Shown here in pieces: positions 43,349 to 52,134 of a stretch of DNA of 64,000 bases; within the stretch, counting starts at the first letter, position 1, and the number at the start of each line of letters is the position of its first letter. The notes below the pieces were generated by a model. The model was not told the DNA's origin and ran no database searches. It saw only the letters and a program-made list of their open reading frames with translations. The translations under genes were made by a program, and so were the position numbers. This DNA comes from Spartobacteria bacterium (lineage in GTDB: Bacteria; Verrucomicrobiota; Kiritimatiellia; RZYC01): contig RZYC01000002.1 of the NCBI GenBank assembly GCA_009930475.1, positions 65,121 through 129,120 of the forward strand, in the 5' to 3' direction.

Positions 43349-45298
43349 CTACAATTTGATTACTCTACTTTCATAAGGTCTAAAAGCGATCCCGTCGAAA
43401 TGACAAATATCCTCGGTGTGATTCATGCAAAAGAGGTAAGTTTGGCCATCGACAGTGCGCTTTATCACTTCTAGCTGCGCATCGCTTTCCCGATAATCAA
43501 GTGAAGAATCTGTGATGATTTCCATAGCAAGATCCTGCAAGGCATCCGCATCGATACCACCACCGACATAATACACGGTACCTTTGCCATATGCATTTTT
43601 TGTCACGCACGCACGTCCATGAAAAAACGGGTCATCGTACACGTACAGCGGTTCAGCACTCTGGCAATCAATAATTTCGCGCCAAACGTAACAACGCGAT
43701 ATGATCCCAGCTTTGGAACCCACGCCATGAATGGCTACATCCAAACCAGCCTGAAGCGGTTCGATTTCCGCAACATTAATGCCCGCTAATTCTGTAAACA
43801 GCCCCGGAAGCACTTCGCCCAAACGCATATTATTATCGCGATCTTTGAGGCCCGTTCGAAATGAAAGAATCAGCATCCCACCCTGTTTTACAAAGGCTTC
43901 TGCCTTCTGCTGCACCGTATGATCCACCAATTGCAGCACCGGAAGCACCACCACACGATAGGATGAAAAAGGCCTTGAAACCGGCACGACGTCCATATTC
44001 ACATTGTAATCATAAAAGGCGCGATAAAACCGAAGCAATTCGGTGTCAAAATCAAACATAGAACTCTGTTTCTGCATCATCCACGACCATACATTATCGC
44101 GATCATACATAACCGCTACATCAGCATGCACAGGACTTTTTACTACATTTTCATAGGGTGCCATTTCATCAAATACCGCTTTTAACTCTTCATATTTTCT
44201 TCTTGGAATATTATCGTGATCCAGCACACCGTAGCAAAACTGCTCCGCCCCGCGAGTCATTCCCCGCCAGCGGAAAAAGAGCATGTTATCACATCCATGG
44301 GCAAAGGCCTGATAGGCCCACATTTTTGCCTGACCTGGACGTGGTAGATAACCGATATCATCGTGTCCCTGTGCACCAATCAACTCTTCGACGATCCAGA
44401 AGTTCCGATCTTTCAGCCCGCGAACAAAATCGAGGCAGGCCGCATTGGCGTAACCTGGAATCGGTTCACGCAAACCACCCCAAACGGGATAATTGTCATA
44501 GGATGCAAAATCGAGATCTTTAACGAGTTCTTCATGGTCAAAATACTTGCTGAAAAAATTACCCGGCAGATTGGTTGTCACACTCTGATGACTTCCTTTC
44601 AGCTTTCGAACCAAATCAATCTGGAACTGTCCATAACGCGTAAGTGAAACCGATCTGAACCGCGCATAGTCCAATTTTAGCGACGGATTGTGCGTTGTCA
44701 CAGTTTTCGTAGGCAGCGGTATCTCATCAAAATCATTATAGTTCTGCCCCCAGAAAACAGTACCCCATCGTTTGTTCAGAGCATCAATCGTTTTGTACTT
44801 TTTCTGAAGAAATTCCTGAAACGCCGCATGGCATTTTTCGCAGTAGCACATATCGCTGGATTCGTGTCCCAACTCATTATCAATCTGCCAACTGATGATC
44901 AGTGGTTCATCTTTGTAGTGTGTAACCAGTTTCTCGACAATATGCTGTGTATACTCCCAGTAGATACGGCTATTAAAACAGTATTGGCGGCGACCGCCGA
45001 AAGCCATACGCTGTAACTGTTCATCTTTTTTAACCAGATCAGGATATTTCTTTACGAGCCAAGCAGGAAATGTGGCAGTAGGCGTCCCAAACATCACCTG
45101 AATACCCAAAGGACGTAACTTTTCGATCACCTGATCAAAGAATGAAAAATCATACAGCCCTTCTTCTGGTTCCATGAGGTGCCAAGCAAATTCGCCCAAC
45201 CGAACAATATTCACTCCGGCAGCTTTCATCAGCTGAAGATCCGCATCCATCATGGATGCATCCCACTGTTCCGGATAGTAATCTACGCCTAAATACAT
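43349..45298 (-). CDS. Family 42 glycoside hydrolase, beta-galactosidase
   Basis: A 649-residue GH42 enzyme: (beta/alpha)8 barrel beginning MYLGVDYYPEQWD, with SWQIDNELGH carrying the acid/base glutamate (NE) and WIVEELIGAQGH carrying the nucleophile glutamate, then a CX4-spaced CYCEKCH zinc-type segment, a trimerisation domain (about 390-590) and a small C-terminal beta domain. No signal peptide, so it acts in the cytoplasm on imported galactosides. I choose ATG 45298 with GGTGG just upstream; an in-frame ATG at 45331 lacks such a site. It follows mglC after a hairpin. Confidence 0.92.
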   Translation of the reverse strand: MYLGVDYYPEQWDASMMDADLQLMKAAGVNIVRLGEFAWHLMEPEEGLYDFSFFDQVIEKLRPLGIQVMFGTPTATFPAWLVKKYPDLVKKDEQLQRMAFGGRRQYCFNSRIYWEYTQHIVEKLVTHYKDEPLIISWQIDNELGHESSDMCYCEKCHAAFQEFLQKKYKTIDALNKRWGTVFWGQNYNDFDEIPLPTKTVTTHNPSLKLDYARFRSVSLTRYGQFQIDLVRKLKGSHQSVTTNLPGNFFSKYFDHEELVKDLDFASYDNYPVWGGLREPIPGYANAACLDFVRGLKDRNFWIVEELIGAQGHDDIGYLPRPGQAKMWAYQAFAHGCDNMLFFRWRGMTRGAEQFCYGVLDHDNIPRRKYEELKAVFDEMAPYENVVKSPVHADVAVMYDRDNVWSWMMQKQSSMFDFDTELLRFYRAFYDYNVNMDVVPVSRPFSSYRVVVLPVLQLVDHTVQQKAEAFVKQGGMLILSFRTGLKDRDNNMRLGEVLPGLFTELAGINVAEIEPLQAGLDVAIHGVGSKAGIISRCYVWREIIDCQSAEPLYVYDDPFFHGRACVTKNAYGKGTVYYVGGGIDADALQDLAMEIITDSSLDYRESDAQLEVIKRTVDGQTYLFCMNHTEDICHFDGIAFRPYESRVIKL

Positions 45299-45330
45299 AA
45301 CACCACCTTTTTCCTTCTGTTTACACAACA

Positions 45331-45356
45331 AAGTCAGGCCCCGAAGGACCTGACTT
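45331..45356 (-). terminator. Hairpin between mglC and the GH42 gene
   Basis: An 8-bp stem AAGTCAGG/CCTGACTT around a 10-base loop lies 28 bases after the mglC stop. The minus strand continues TTTGTTGTG, a weak T-run, so it may be a partial terminator or attenuator setting GH42 level relative to mgl. Confidence 0.55.
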
Positions 45357-45384
45357 CAGTATTAAACTGACACGTTACACTGGT

Positions 45385-46401
45385 CTATTTTTTCTTGAGA
45401 TATTTCAACGTATCCAGTGCCACAGCAATAATAATAATCAAACCTTTGATGATAAACTGCCAATAGGGGCTCACGCCGATGTAGGTCAATCCATAGTTGA
45501 TCACGGTGAAAATAATCACACCAGTAACAACACCGGGAACCGTTCCCACGCCACCACTGAACGATACACCACCCACTACACAGGCGGCGATAGCATCCAA
45601 TTCATACATGAACCCGAGATTATTCGTTGCGCTACCCACGCGGGCTGCTTCCAAAAAACCACCGAAGGCATAAAATACACCGGACAGGGTATAAACAATC
45701 AGCAGATTTCTCATTACATTCACGCCGGAAACCTTCGCCGCTTCTGGATTGCCACCGACCGCAAACAAATTTTTACCGTACGTTGTTTTGTTCCAGAGAA
45801 TCCAGACAATCACAATGGATATGAAGGCGTAGATAATCAGATAAGGAATTTCAAAGGAACCCAGATGAACCGCTCCCTGAGCGAAATTTGAGAAACGTTC
45901 ATCGAATCCACCAATCGGTGAGGCACCGACAAAGTCATAGTACAACGAATTAATACCATAGATAATAATCATGGTACCCAATGTCGCAATAAATGGCGTC
46001 ACATTGAACTTGGCAATGATAATACCGTTGACCAATCCATAAATCGCGCCAATAGCCATCACAATGAGAATAACTACAAACACCGGTACCTCACCAAGAT
46101 TGGGAAATACCTTGTTCACATTATCAACGGACTGCAGCAATGTAGCCGAGACAACGGCCGCCATCCCGACCTGACGGCCGGCGGACAGATCCGTACCCTG
46201 CGTAACAATCAGCCCAGCGACACCCAGCGCAATAATAACACGCACAGACGACTGAGTCAGAATGTTCTTAAAATTTCGTATGCTGAGAAAACTTGGTTCC
46301 TGAATAATCACGATCATGATCAAGACAAACAGCACAATGTACAGGCCGTTCTCCATGATTATTTTTTTCATATCCTTGGATTTCTTTTTAGCGGTAGCCA
46401 T
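45385..46401 (-). CDS. mglC: Galactose/methyl-galactoside ABC transporter permease
   Basis: A 338-residue inner-membrane permease of the CUT2/ribose-galactose class with about eight to ten helices. NVTPFIATLGTMIIIYGINSLYYD, AVGGNPEAAKVSGVNV and GGVSFSGGVGTVPGV match enteric MglC closely from memory. I choose ATG 46401, which has GGAG nine bases upstream; ATG 46437 would add 12 residues. It follows mglA in the mgl operon. Confidence 0.93.
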   Translation of the reverse strand: MATAKKKSKDMKKIIMENGLYIVLFVLIMIVIIQEPSFLSIRNFKNILTQSSVRVIIALGVAGLIVTQGTDLSAGRQVGMAAVVSATLLQSVDNVNKVFPNLGEVPVFVVILIVMAIGAIYGLVNGIIIAKFNVTPFIATLGTMIIIYGINSLYYDFVGASPIGGFDERFSNFAQGAVHLGSFEIPYLIIYAFISIVIVWILWNKTTYGKNLFAVGGNPEAAKVSGVNVMRNLLIVYTLSGVFYAFGGFLEAARVGSATNNLGFMYELDAIAACVVGGVSFSGGVGTVPGVVTGVIIFTVINYGLTYIGVSPYWQFIIKGLIIIIAVALDTLKYLKKK

Positions 46402-46454
46402 CTCTTTTACTCCTATTACAAATTTTTTATTAAACAAATGATGTAATCCATGGG

Positions 46455-47978
46455 TTACAAATATTTAGCCGTTAAGCGTAAAATCTCTTCCTGATTGGTC
46501 TCTTTGGTATTCACAATACCGGCAACGCGGCCGTTACTCATAACCAGAATTCGATCTGTTATTCCGATCAACTCCGGCATTTCTGAAGAGACCATAATAA
46601 TCCCTTTGTCCTTCTTTGCCAAATCGATCATCAACTGATAAATTTCATACTTCGCTCCGACGTCAATACCGCGCGTTGGTTCGTCCAGCAGCAAAATTTC
46701 CGGTTCGGTTAACAACCAGCGACCGACAATCACTTTCTGCTGATTTCCACCTGATAGACTACCGATATTGGTTTTTTGGCTGGGTGTTTTCACACTCATG
46801 CTGTCAATAACCCACTTGGTATCCTTCACCATGGCCTTATCACTCATTAAGCCAATTTTACCCACATATTTTTCTTTGTTGGCAATAATGGAGTTAAACT
46901 GAATATCCAGCATGGAAAAAATACCTGTCGAACGGCGTTCTTCGGTCACCAAAGCGAACCCATTACGAATGGCATCATGGGAACTCTTTATATCCAATTC
47001 TTTTCCATGCAGGATCACCTTACCGCAGGCTTTATGCCGAATGCCAAAAAGCATTTCCACAATATCCGTCCTCTTGGCTCCAACCAGTCCGGCAACACCC
47101 AAAATCTCCCCTTTTCTTAATTCAAAGGAAATATCCTGAATAGATGGCTGATACGTAGCGGTAAGTCCTTCAACTTTTAAAATCACTTCATGAGGCATGT
47201 TATCCTTGGGCGGAAACCGATGTGTTAAATCGCGTCCTACCATCATATTAATGATCTTATCCGTCGTAATATCTTTTACAAACTCCGTGCCGACCCATTG
47301 ACCATCACGCATAACGGTCACTTCATCGGAGATCGCTGTGATTTCTTCCATTTTATGGGAGATATAGATAATACCGCAACCGCGCTCACGCAACTTACGG
47401 ATAATCTTAAATAAATGGGTTACTTCTTTTTCAGTAAGTGATGAAGTTGGTTCATCCATCACAATAATTTTTGAATTATAGGAGACTGCTTTTGCAATTT
47501 CCACCATCTGCATTTCCGACACAGACAGGTCTTGCACTTTAACTTTCGGGTCTACATCAATATCCAGCTCGTCAAAAATCTTCTTTGTTTCCCGATACAT
47601 TTTTGCTTCATCAACAAAAAGACCTTTTTTGGGATATCGACCCAGCCAAATATTATCCGTAACCGTTCGAGGGAGCACCTGATTCAATTCCTGATGCACC
47701 ATAGACACACCATTGTCCAGAGCTTCCTTTGATGAGATGAAGTCAATCTCCTCCCCATCTAAAAAAATATTTCCGTCATCTTTCTTATAAATCCCAAACA
47801 AACACTTCATCAGCGTAGATTTACCTGCGCCGTTTTCTCCCATGAGCGCATGAACACTATGCTCTCTGACCCTCAGAGTTACATCATCCAATGCCTTCAC
47901 ACCGGGAAATTCCTTTGTGATATTCCGCATTTCGAGCAAAAACTTAGTCGTTATATGCTCCGCCGTATGTTTTGCCAT
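46455..47978 (-). CDS. mglA: Galactose/methyl-galactoside ABC transporter ATPase
   Basis: A 507-residue CUT2 ATPase with two fused ABC domains. The first has GENGAGKST and a degenerate LSVSEMQ signature; the second has GLVGAKRTD in place of Walker A and LSGGNQQKV as signature, the usual asymmetric pattern of MglA/Rbs[26 protein letters not shown] and [15 protein letters not shown] are nearly the enteric MglA text. The gene lies between mglB and mglC. Confidence 0.95.
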   Translation of the reverse strand: MAKHTAEHITTKFLLEMRNITKEFPGVKALDDVTLRVREHSVHALMGENGAGKSTLMKCLFGIYKKDDGNIFLDGEEIDFISSKEALDNGVSMVHQELNQVLPRTVTDNIWLGRYPKKGLFVDEAKMYRETKKIFDELDIDVDPKVKVQDLSVSEMQMVEIAKAVSYNSKIIVMDEPTSSLTEKEVTHLFKIIRKLRERGCGIIYISHKMEEITAISDEVTVMRDGQWVGTEFVKDITTDKIINMMVGRDLTHRFPPKDNMPHEVILKVEGLTATYQPSIQDISFELRKGEILGVAGLVGAKRTDIVEMLFGIRHKACGKVILHGKELDIKSSHDAIRNGFALVTEERRSTGIFSMLDIQFNSIIANKEKYVGKIGLMSDKAMVKDTKWVIDSMSVKTPSQKTNIGSLSGGNQQKVIVGRWLLTEPEILLLDEPTRGIDVGAKYEIYQLMIDLAKKDKGIIMVSSEMPELIGITDRILVMSNGRVAGIVNTKETNQEEILRLTAKYL

Positions 47979-48027
47979 TTCGCTCTACCTCACTCTTCAG
48001 ACGATCACTCAATAAATGTACAAAGTA

Positions 48028-48054
48028 AAATTGGGGGTGCTGCACCCCCAATTT
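48028..48054. terminator. Strong hairpin between mglB and mglA
   Basis: A perfect 13-bp inverted repeat (AAATTGGGGGTGC / GCACCCCCAATTT) around a single base starts seven bases after the mglB stop. It probably acts as an mRNA-stabilising or partially terminating hairpin that raises binding protein over transporter subunits, as known for other binding-protein operons. Confidence 0.75.
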
Positions 48055-48060
48055 GTATAT

Positions 48061-49077
48061 TCATTTAATGCAAAGGTGCTGATTGTCTTTGTCAACACCA
48101 ACGTAAGGTACGCGAACTGCTTTTTCGTCCAGCACCCATTCGGTGCCTTCCAGCGCGTCCTGGCCTTTGGCGAGGTTATTAGCCAGATCGAAGGTGGCAT
48201 TGGCCTGATTGACCGCGTCATTCAGCACGGTACCTTGCATTTCGCCTTTTTCAATCAGAGAAAGAGCTTCAGGTAAAGCATCTACACCAAATACAGGCAG
48301 ATTGCTTTTGCCATTGGCTTTCAGTGCTTCTACAGAACCAAGAGCCATGCCGTCGTTTCCGCAGATAACCATTTCGATTTTATCTCTGTTAGGACCGGAC
48401 AGCCAAGCTTCCAATTTGTCTTTTGCCATGGCCGCATCCCACATACCTGTATCCATGTGCATTTCTTCTGTTTCAATACCTTTGTCATTCAAGGTTTTGA
48501 TCGAGTAGGTATAACGAGCTTCTGCGTCAGGATGTCCTGGTTCACCTTTGATGTACACATACTGAATGCTACCATCTTTATTCAGATCCCATACAGGATT
48601 AGCACCCCAATGTTTGGCCATCAGTTCGCCCTGAATGATACCGGATTCTTTCGAATCTGTTCCCACATAGTAGCACATGTCATAGCTCATCAGAGCCTCT
48701 TTTGACGGCTCTTTGTTGAAGAAAACAATCGGAATATTTTCGTCTTTAGCTTTTTTGATAATCGTTGGTGCTGCAGCAGGGTCAACCAGGTTGATGGCCA
48801 GCGCATCCACACCCTTGGACAACATCACATCTACCTGGTCAATCTGCTTTGACTGGTCATTCTGTGAATCATTCATCAGTAATTCTACATTACCCGCATC
48901 TTCGCCTGCCTGTACAATCTGTTTACGGACAAATGACATAAAGTTGTCATCATATTTGTAGATCGCGACACCAATCACAGTTTTGTCGTCTTTTTTCTTC
49001 AGCATATCAAACAGACCACCGTAAGCGACGGACGCTGTTAATGCACTAAGCAACGACAAGGTAACTAATTTATTCAT
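48061..49077 (-). CDS. mglB: Periplasmic galactose/glucose-binding protein
   Basis: A 338-residue secreted binding protein: signal peptide [20 protein letters not shown], then [50 protein letters not shown] and the calcium loop DLNKDGSIQ. These stretches align almost word for word with E. coli MglB as I recall it. ATG 49077 has AGGAG upstream; an ATG six codons earlier is less likely. It is the first gene of the mglBAC unit. Confidence 0.95.
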   Translation of the reverse strand: MNKLVTLSLLSALTASVAYGGLFDMLKKKDDKTVIGVAIYKYDDNFMSFVRKQIVQAGEDAGNVELLMNDSQNDQSKQIDQVDVMLSKGVDALAINLVDPAAAPTIIKKAKDENIPIVFFNKEPSKEALMSYDMCYYVGTDSKESGIIQGELMAKHWGANPVWDLNKDGSIQYVYIKGEPGHPDAEARYTYSIKTLNDKGIETEEMHMDTGMWDAAMAKDKLEAWLSGPNRDKIEMVICGNDGMALGSVEALKANGKSNLPVFGVDALPEALSLIEKGEMQGTVLNDAVNQANATFDLANNLAKGQDALEGTEWVLDEKAVRVPYVGVDKDNQHLCIK

Positions 49078-49107
49078 GTATTCTGCTCCTAACAATAACG
49101 ACTAACA

Positions 49108-49127
49108 ATTCACACAAACGTGTGAAT
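49108..49127. promoter_or_regulatory. Inverted repeat upstream of mglB (candidate operator)
   Basis: A perfect 8-4-8 repeat, ATTCACAC-AAAC-GTGTGAAT, lies 31 bases before the mglB start. It may be an operator for a sugar-responsive regulator; position in the leader would also allow an RNA hairpin. Confidence 0.5.
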
Positions 49128-49261
49128 CATCTGACTAACTAATACTGAAACAGAGAAGTGAATCTCCATTCCCCTAACTGACGAAAATAGTCCTCTAATC
49201 GCTTCGAAATGTCAACATCCACATCCCTGTTTTTTAGTCAACAAACGGGAATCGCTTTGCA

Positions 49262-49272
49262 GTCCCTACACC
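49262..49272. repeat. Left target-site duplication of insertion sequence
   Basis: GTCCCTACACC, repeated exactly at 51450-51460 on the other side of the element. Confidence 0.8.
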
Positions 49273-49294
49273 CAGGAGCGAGCATTTGAAATTC
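49273..49294 (+). repeat. Left terminal inverted repeat of insertion sequence
   Basis: Begins CAGGAGCGAGC; pairs imperfectly with the right end at 51428-51449. Confidence 0.7.
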
Positions 49295-49367
49295 ATAACC
49301 ACCACGGATATAAATTATTATTAAAATATGCGGGACAAATTGATCTCCATATGTTCAGATAATCTGC

Positions 49368-50645
49368 ATGAAAAACAGATATCGCAACAACTGGAAAAAA
49401 TACCCTGATGCCGCAGAACTGGCTCGAGTAAAAGTACGCCTGATAACTGAGGAAGAACGGGACGAGTGGAATAAACTTGTCGACAAACATCATTACCTGA
49501 ATAGTCGATTAGTCGGACCACAGCTTCGATATGTTGCAGAGCTTGACGGAAAATGGATCGCTTTAATGAGCATCGGTCAGGCCTCGATACATTTGGAAGA
49601 CCGCGACAAAAAAATTGGATGGACCGATACACAACGTGGACGGCGTTTGAAATTCATTGGGCAAAACAACCGATTGGTCGTGCTTGCGGATACAGACCGC
49701 TACCCCAACCTCATTTCACGGGTTATGAAACTTATGACGAAACGAGTCAGTAATGATTGGCAGAAACACCACGGAAATCCATTGTTTGGCTTGGAAACAT
49801 TTGTAGATCGGGAGTACTTCCAGGGCACATGCTACAAGGCCTCTGGCTGGACTGCGCTGGGACAAACAAAGGGTTTCGGACGGGTCAGAAAAGATTATTA
49901 CGAAGAACACAAGCGACCAAAAGAAATCTATTTCAAAGAGCTCAGCCGCGCAAAAATAAAACTATTATCCCGCAATAAGTTGCCGGAGCACTTACAGTGT
50001 TTTGAAACAAATTACCGGATTTGCGATGTTGCAGCACCCGACATACGCAGTCTGTTCGATCAATTTACAAAGATTCGTGATCCTCGGAATGTAAACGGAC
50101 GGCGGTATTCTCTGCAAACAATGCTTACGATTATAGCGCTTGCGACTCTCAGCGGCATGAAGGGAACCAGAGCTATTGCTTCTTTTGCCTTCTATTTGAC
50201 ACCAAATCAAAAAAGAATTCTCCGCTGTCCAAAATACAAGGGGGAATATCGGGCTCCGGGGGAAACCTGTATACGAAACTTCTTATATTCAGTTTCTCCT
50301 GAAGAGGTTGAGACCGTGCTAGCCCAATGGATGGAATTGAAAGATCCTGCGCAACGGCCAAACATCGCCATTGATGGTAAAACAGTAAAAGGTACGGCCC
50401 GTCGAGACAAAGACGGCAAGAAAATTGACCAACTGCATTTGGTCATGCTCGCAACACACGATGGACGAATGATTATGCAGGAGGCCGTGGACAAAAAGGA
50501 AAATGAAATTAGCGCGGCCAGTAAATTAATCAGTCGAATGCCACCCCTAAACGGGGCTGTTATAACCGGAGACGCCATGAATACTCAGCAGAAATTATCC
50601 CAACAAATTGTTGGAAAAAAAGGGGGCACTATCTCTGGTGGCTAA
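49368..50645 (+). CDS. Transposase, first frame: DruA/DUF4338-like domain plus ISAs1 DDE core
   Basis: A 425-residue frame. Residues about 20-200 look like the DUF4338/DruA domain: HHYLNSRLVGPQLRYVAELD, FIGQNNRLVVLAD, SRVMKLMTKRVSNDWQ and LETFVDREYFQGTCYKASGW are its blocks. Residues about 215-425 are the ISAs1 core: DIRSLFDQFTKIRDPRN, then the first two DDE aspartates, D336 (IDGKTVKG) and D402 (GDAMNTQ). The frame stops soon after an A7 tract, and the missing glutamate region continues in the -1 frame. By -1 slippage the full product would be about 614 residues. Confidence 0.85.
   Translation: MKNRYRNNWKKYPDAAELARVKVRLITEEERDEWNKLVDKHHYLNSRLVGPQLRYVAELDGKWIALMSIGQASIHLEDRDKKIGWTDTQRGRRLKFIGQNNRLVVLADTDRYPNLISRVMKLMTKRVSNDWQKHHGNPLFGLETFVDREYFQGTCYKASGWTALGQTKGFGRVRKDYYEEHKRPKEIYFKELSRAKIKLLSRNKLPEHLQCFETNYRICDVAAPDIRSLFDQFTKIRDPRNVNGRRYSLQTMLTIIALATLSGMKGTRAIASFAFYLTPNQKRILRCPKYKGEYRAPGETCIRNFLYSVSPEEVETVLAQWMELKDPAQRPNIAIDGKTVKGTARRDKDGKKIDQLHLVMLATHDGRMIMQEAVDKKENEISAASKLISRMPPLNGAVITGDAMNTQQKLSQQIVGKKGGTISGG
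50615..50621 (+). other. Candidate -1 ribosomal frameshift site (A AAA AAA)
   Basis: In the first frame the codons read GGA AAA AAA GGG, so the tract fits the X XXY YYZ slippery pattern and is followed by five G residues. A -1 slip leads directly into GHYLWWLKENQPMVRE, the expected continuation. Transcriptional slippage or a one-base deletion would give the same picture. Confidence 0.6.
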
Positions 50646-51211
50646 AAGAGAACCAGCCGATGGTTCGAGAAAAAGCGGAGCAGCTCCTCCGTATGATCAT
50701 TATGGGTCCACCGCAATTTGAAACGACCGAATGTAATGGGGATCGCATCGAAACCCATCAAATTTGGTGCGTGACGACCGACGCCGAAACCGTCCACTTC
50801 TCTCATGCGAAACAAGTCTTTGCCATACGCAGAATTGTTGAGCCCAAAGGTAAAACAGCCAAAGCGTCAGACACCACATCGTATGGTATTACATCCCTTC
50901 CATTTTATGGATCGGACAAACAGAATGCCCAGTCCATATTATCCATCCGCCGCAGGCATTGGAGCATTGAAAGCAAATCGCATAATTCTAGAGACAAAAC
51001 CTATCAAGAAGACTCGTGCCAGGTACGTAATCATAATGCAGCCCGTGTCCTTGTCGCCTTCAGGCAACTTGCCATTTTTCTCTGTGCCAACAAAGCCCAT
51101 AATCCGCGCGAAGTCAGGGGCTTCTTTGTTCCGGAATTCAATCGATTTTGTTCATTTATGCGCGATGACGCTCTGAAGTGGTTGACGAAAGCCAGTTCGC
51201 TTTCTTTCTGA
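50621..51211 (+). CDS. Transposase, second frame: C-terminal DDE part
   Basis: Continuation of the transposase in the -1 frame, 196 codons. It begins GHYLWWLKENQP, the conserved block after the second aspartate in ISAs1 enzymes, and holds the third catalytic residue in RRRHWSIESKSHN, followed by ARVLVAFRQLAIFL. No independent start of good quality lies at its beginning, so it is read here as the second half of one protein. Confidence 0.8.
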   Translation, partial: RGHYLWWLKENQPMVREKAEQLLRMIIMGPPQFETTECNGDRIETHQIWCVTTDAETVHFSHAKQVFAIRRIVEPKGKTAKASDTTSYGITSLPFYGSDKQNAQSILSIRRRHWSIESKSHNSRDKTYQEDSCQVRNHNAARVLVAFRQLAIFLCANKAHNPREVRGFFVPEFNRFCSFMRDDALKWLTKASSLSF

Positions 51212-51427
51212 GTTCTCGATAACTGAATGATTTTTGCCAAATTTATGATCACGCTACCGGTCTGCCCAAATCATGAATTTGATGCAAAAACATACTTCGT
51301 TCGGCTTAGAATCGACCTCTGCACATATATTCTGACCTTCTCGTTGTAGATTTTCCCCATCGAACAATGGTTGACTGTTCATTTTTTGGGGCACCTATCC
51401 ATCAATTTATTGCATTTTTGTACAGTT

Positions 51428-51449
51428 AAATATGAACCGCTCACTCTTG
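51428..51449 (+). repeat. Right terminal inverted repeat of insertion sequence
   Basis: Ends GCTCACTCTTG immediately before the right target duplication; imperfect inverse of the left end. Confidence 0.7.
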
Positions 51450-51460
51450 GTCCCTACACC
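51450..51460. repeat. Right target-site duplication of insertion sequence
   Basis: GTCCCTACACC, identical to 49262-49272. Confidence 0.8.
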
Positions 51461-51504
51461 CGGAAAAGGAAGTCAGGCTGTAGAAATTCAGGTTAAAAAA
51501 AGTA

Positions 51505-51534
51505 AAACAAAAAAGGGCGGACAAACGTCCGCCC
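51505..51534 (-). terminator. Rho-independent terminator of the rubrerythrin unit
   Basis: On the minus strand GGGCGGAC-GTTT-GTCCGCCC is followed by TTTTTTGTTTT. It lies 65 bases after the rubrerythrin stop, and a smaller hairpin (51545-51573) precedes it. Confidence 0.92.
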
Positions 51535-51598
51535 CACACACAACCTTACCATCTACAGGCTATAGATCGTAAGCTTCATACCACACAGTGAAATTCAC

Positions 51599-52120
51599 TT
51601 ACAAATCCATGGCGGCAGGTTCAAAGACATGTTGCGTATTTTTACAACAGGCACAGATTTTCGGAGCCGTCTTGCCTTCATGAATATGACCGCAAACCGA
51701 GCACTTCCACTTGATGGGTTCTTCACGACTAAAGACTGCACCATTCTCTACCAACGCCAACAAACGCAGGTACCGCTCTCTGTGCTTTTCTTCCACCTTA
51801 GCAATAGCCCGGAACAGCTGAGCCGCCTCTTTATTGCCTTCCGCCTCTGCAGCGGCTGCAAATTCCGGATACATCGTCACCGTTTCATAATCTTCTCCGG
51901 CGGCGGCGGCTTTCAGATTTTCCACGGTATTCCCAATACCGCCAAGCATTTTAAAATGATCCATGGCATGCTGTTTTTCATTCTCTGCCGTTTCTTCAAA
52001 AATCTTGGCGATGTAATCATAGCCTTCCTGCCGTGCAACCTGTGCAAAATAAGTGTATTTATTTCGTGCCTGTGATTCTCCAGCAAAGGCTGCTGCCAAA
52101 TTTTCCGATGTTCTGCTCAT
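51599..52120 (-). CDS. Rubrerythrin
   Basis: A 173-residue non-haem iron peroxidase. The N-terminal four-helix diiron domain has AGESQARNKYTYFA and EETAENEKQHAMDHF glutamate/histidine ligands and a second EEKHRERY block. The C-terminal rubredoxin domain has CSVCG and CACC. It reduces hydrogen peroxide in anaerobes and microaerophiles. ATG 52120 has GGAG just upstream and leaves a start inside the 3' end of the preceding regulator gene out of use. Cotranscribed with the PerR-like gene. Confidence 0.95.
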   Translation of the reverse strand: MSRTSENLAAAFAGESQARNKYTYFAQVARQEGYDYIAKIFEETAENEKQHAMDHFKMLGGIGNTVENLKAAAAGEDYETVTMYPEFAAAAEAEGNKEAAQLFRAIAKVEEKHRERYLRLLALVENGAVFSREEPIKWKCSVCGHIHEGKTAPKICACCKNTQHVFEPAAMDL

Positions 52121-52134
52121 TTTTTCTCCTTTTT

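Larger units (their letters stand above)
49273..51449 (+). mobile_element. Complete ISAs1-like insertion sequence with DruA-like N-terminal domain
   Basis: A 2177-bp element bounded by 11-bp direct repeats. The ends are imperfect inverted repeats: left CAGGAGCGAGC, right (reverse complement) CAAGAGTGAGC, with about 15 of 22 positions matching. One transposase gene (49368-51211) is read in two frames around an A7G5 tract. The intact duplication suggests a fairly recent insertion, 196 bases upstream of the mglB start codon. Confidence 0.82.

Noticed and set aside
49368-50645. DruA-like domain as evidence of a Druantia anti-phage system
   Set aside because: The domain is part of a transposase with DDE residues, terminal repeats and a target duplication, and no DruB-E or helicase genes are nearby.
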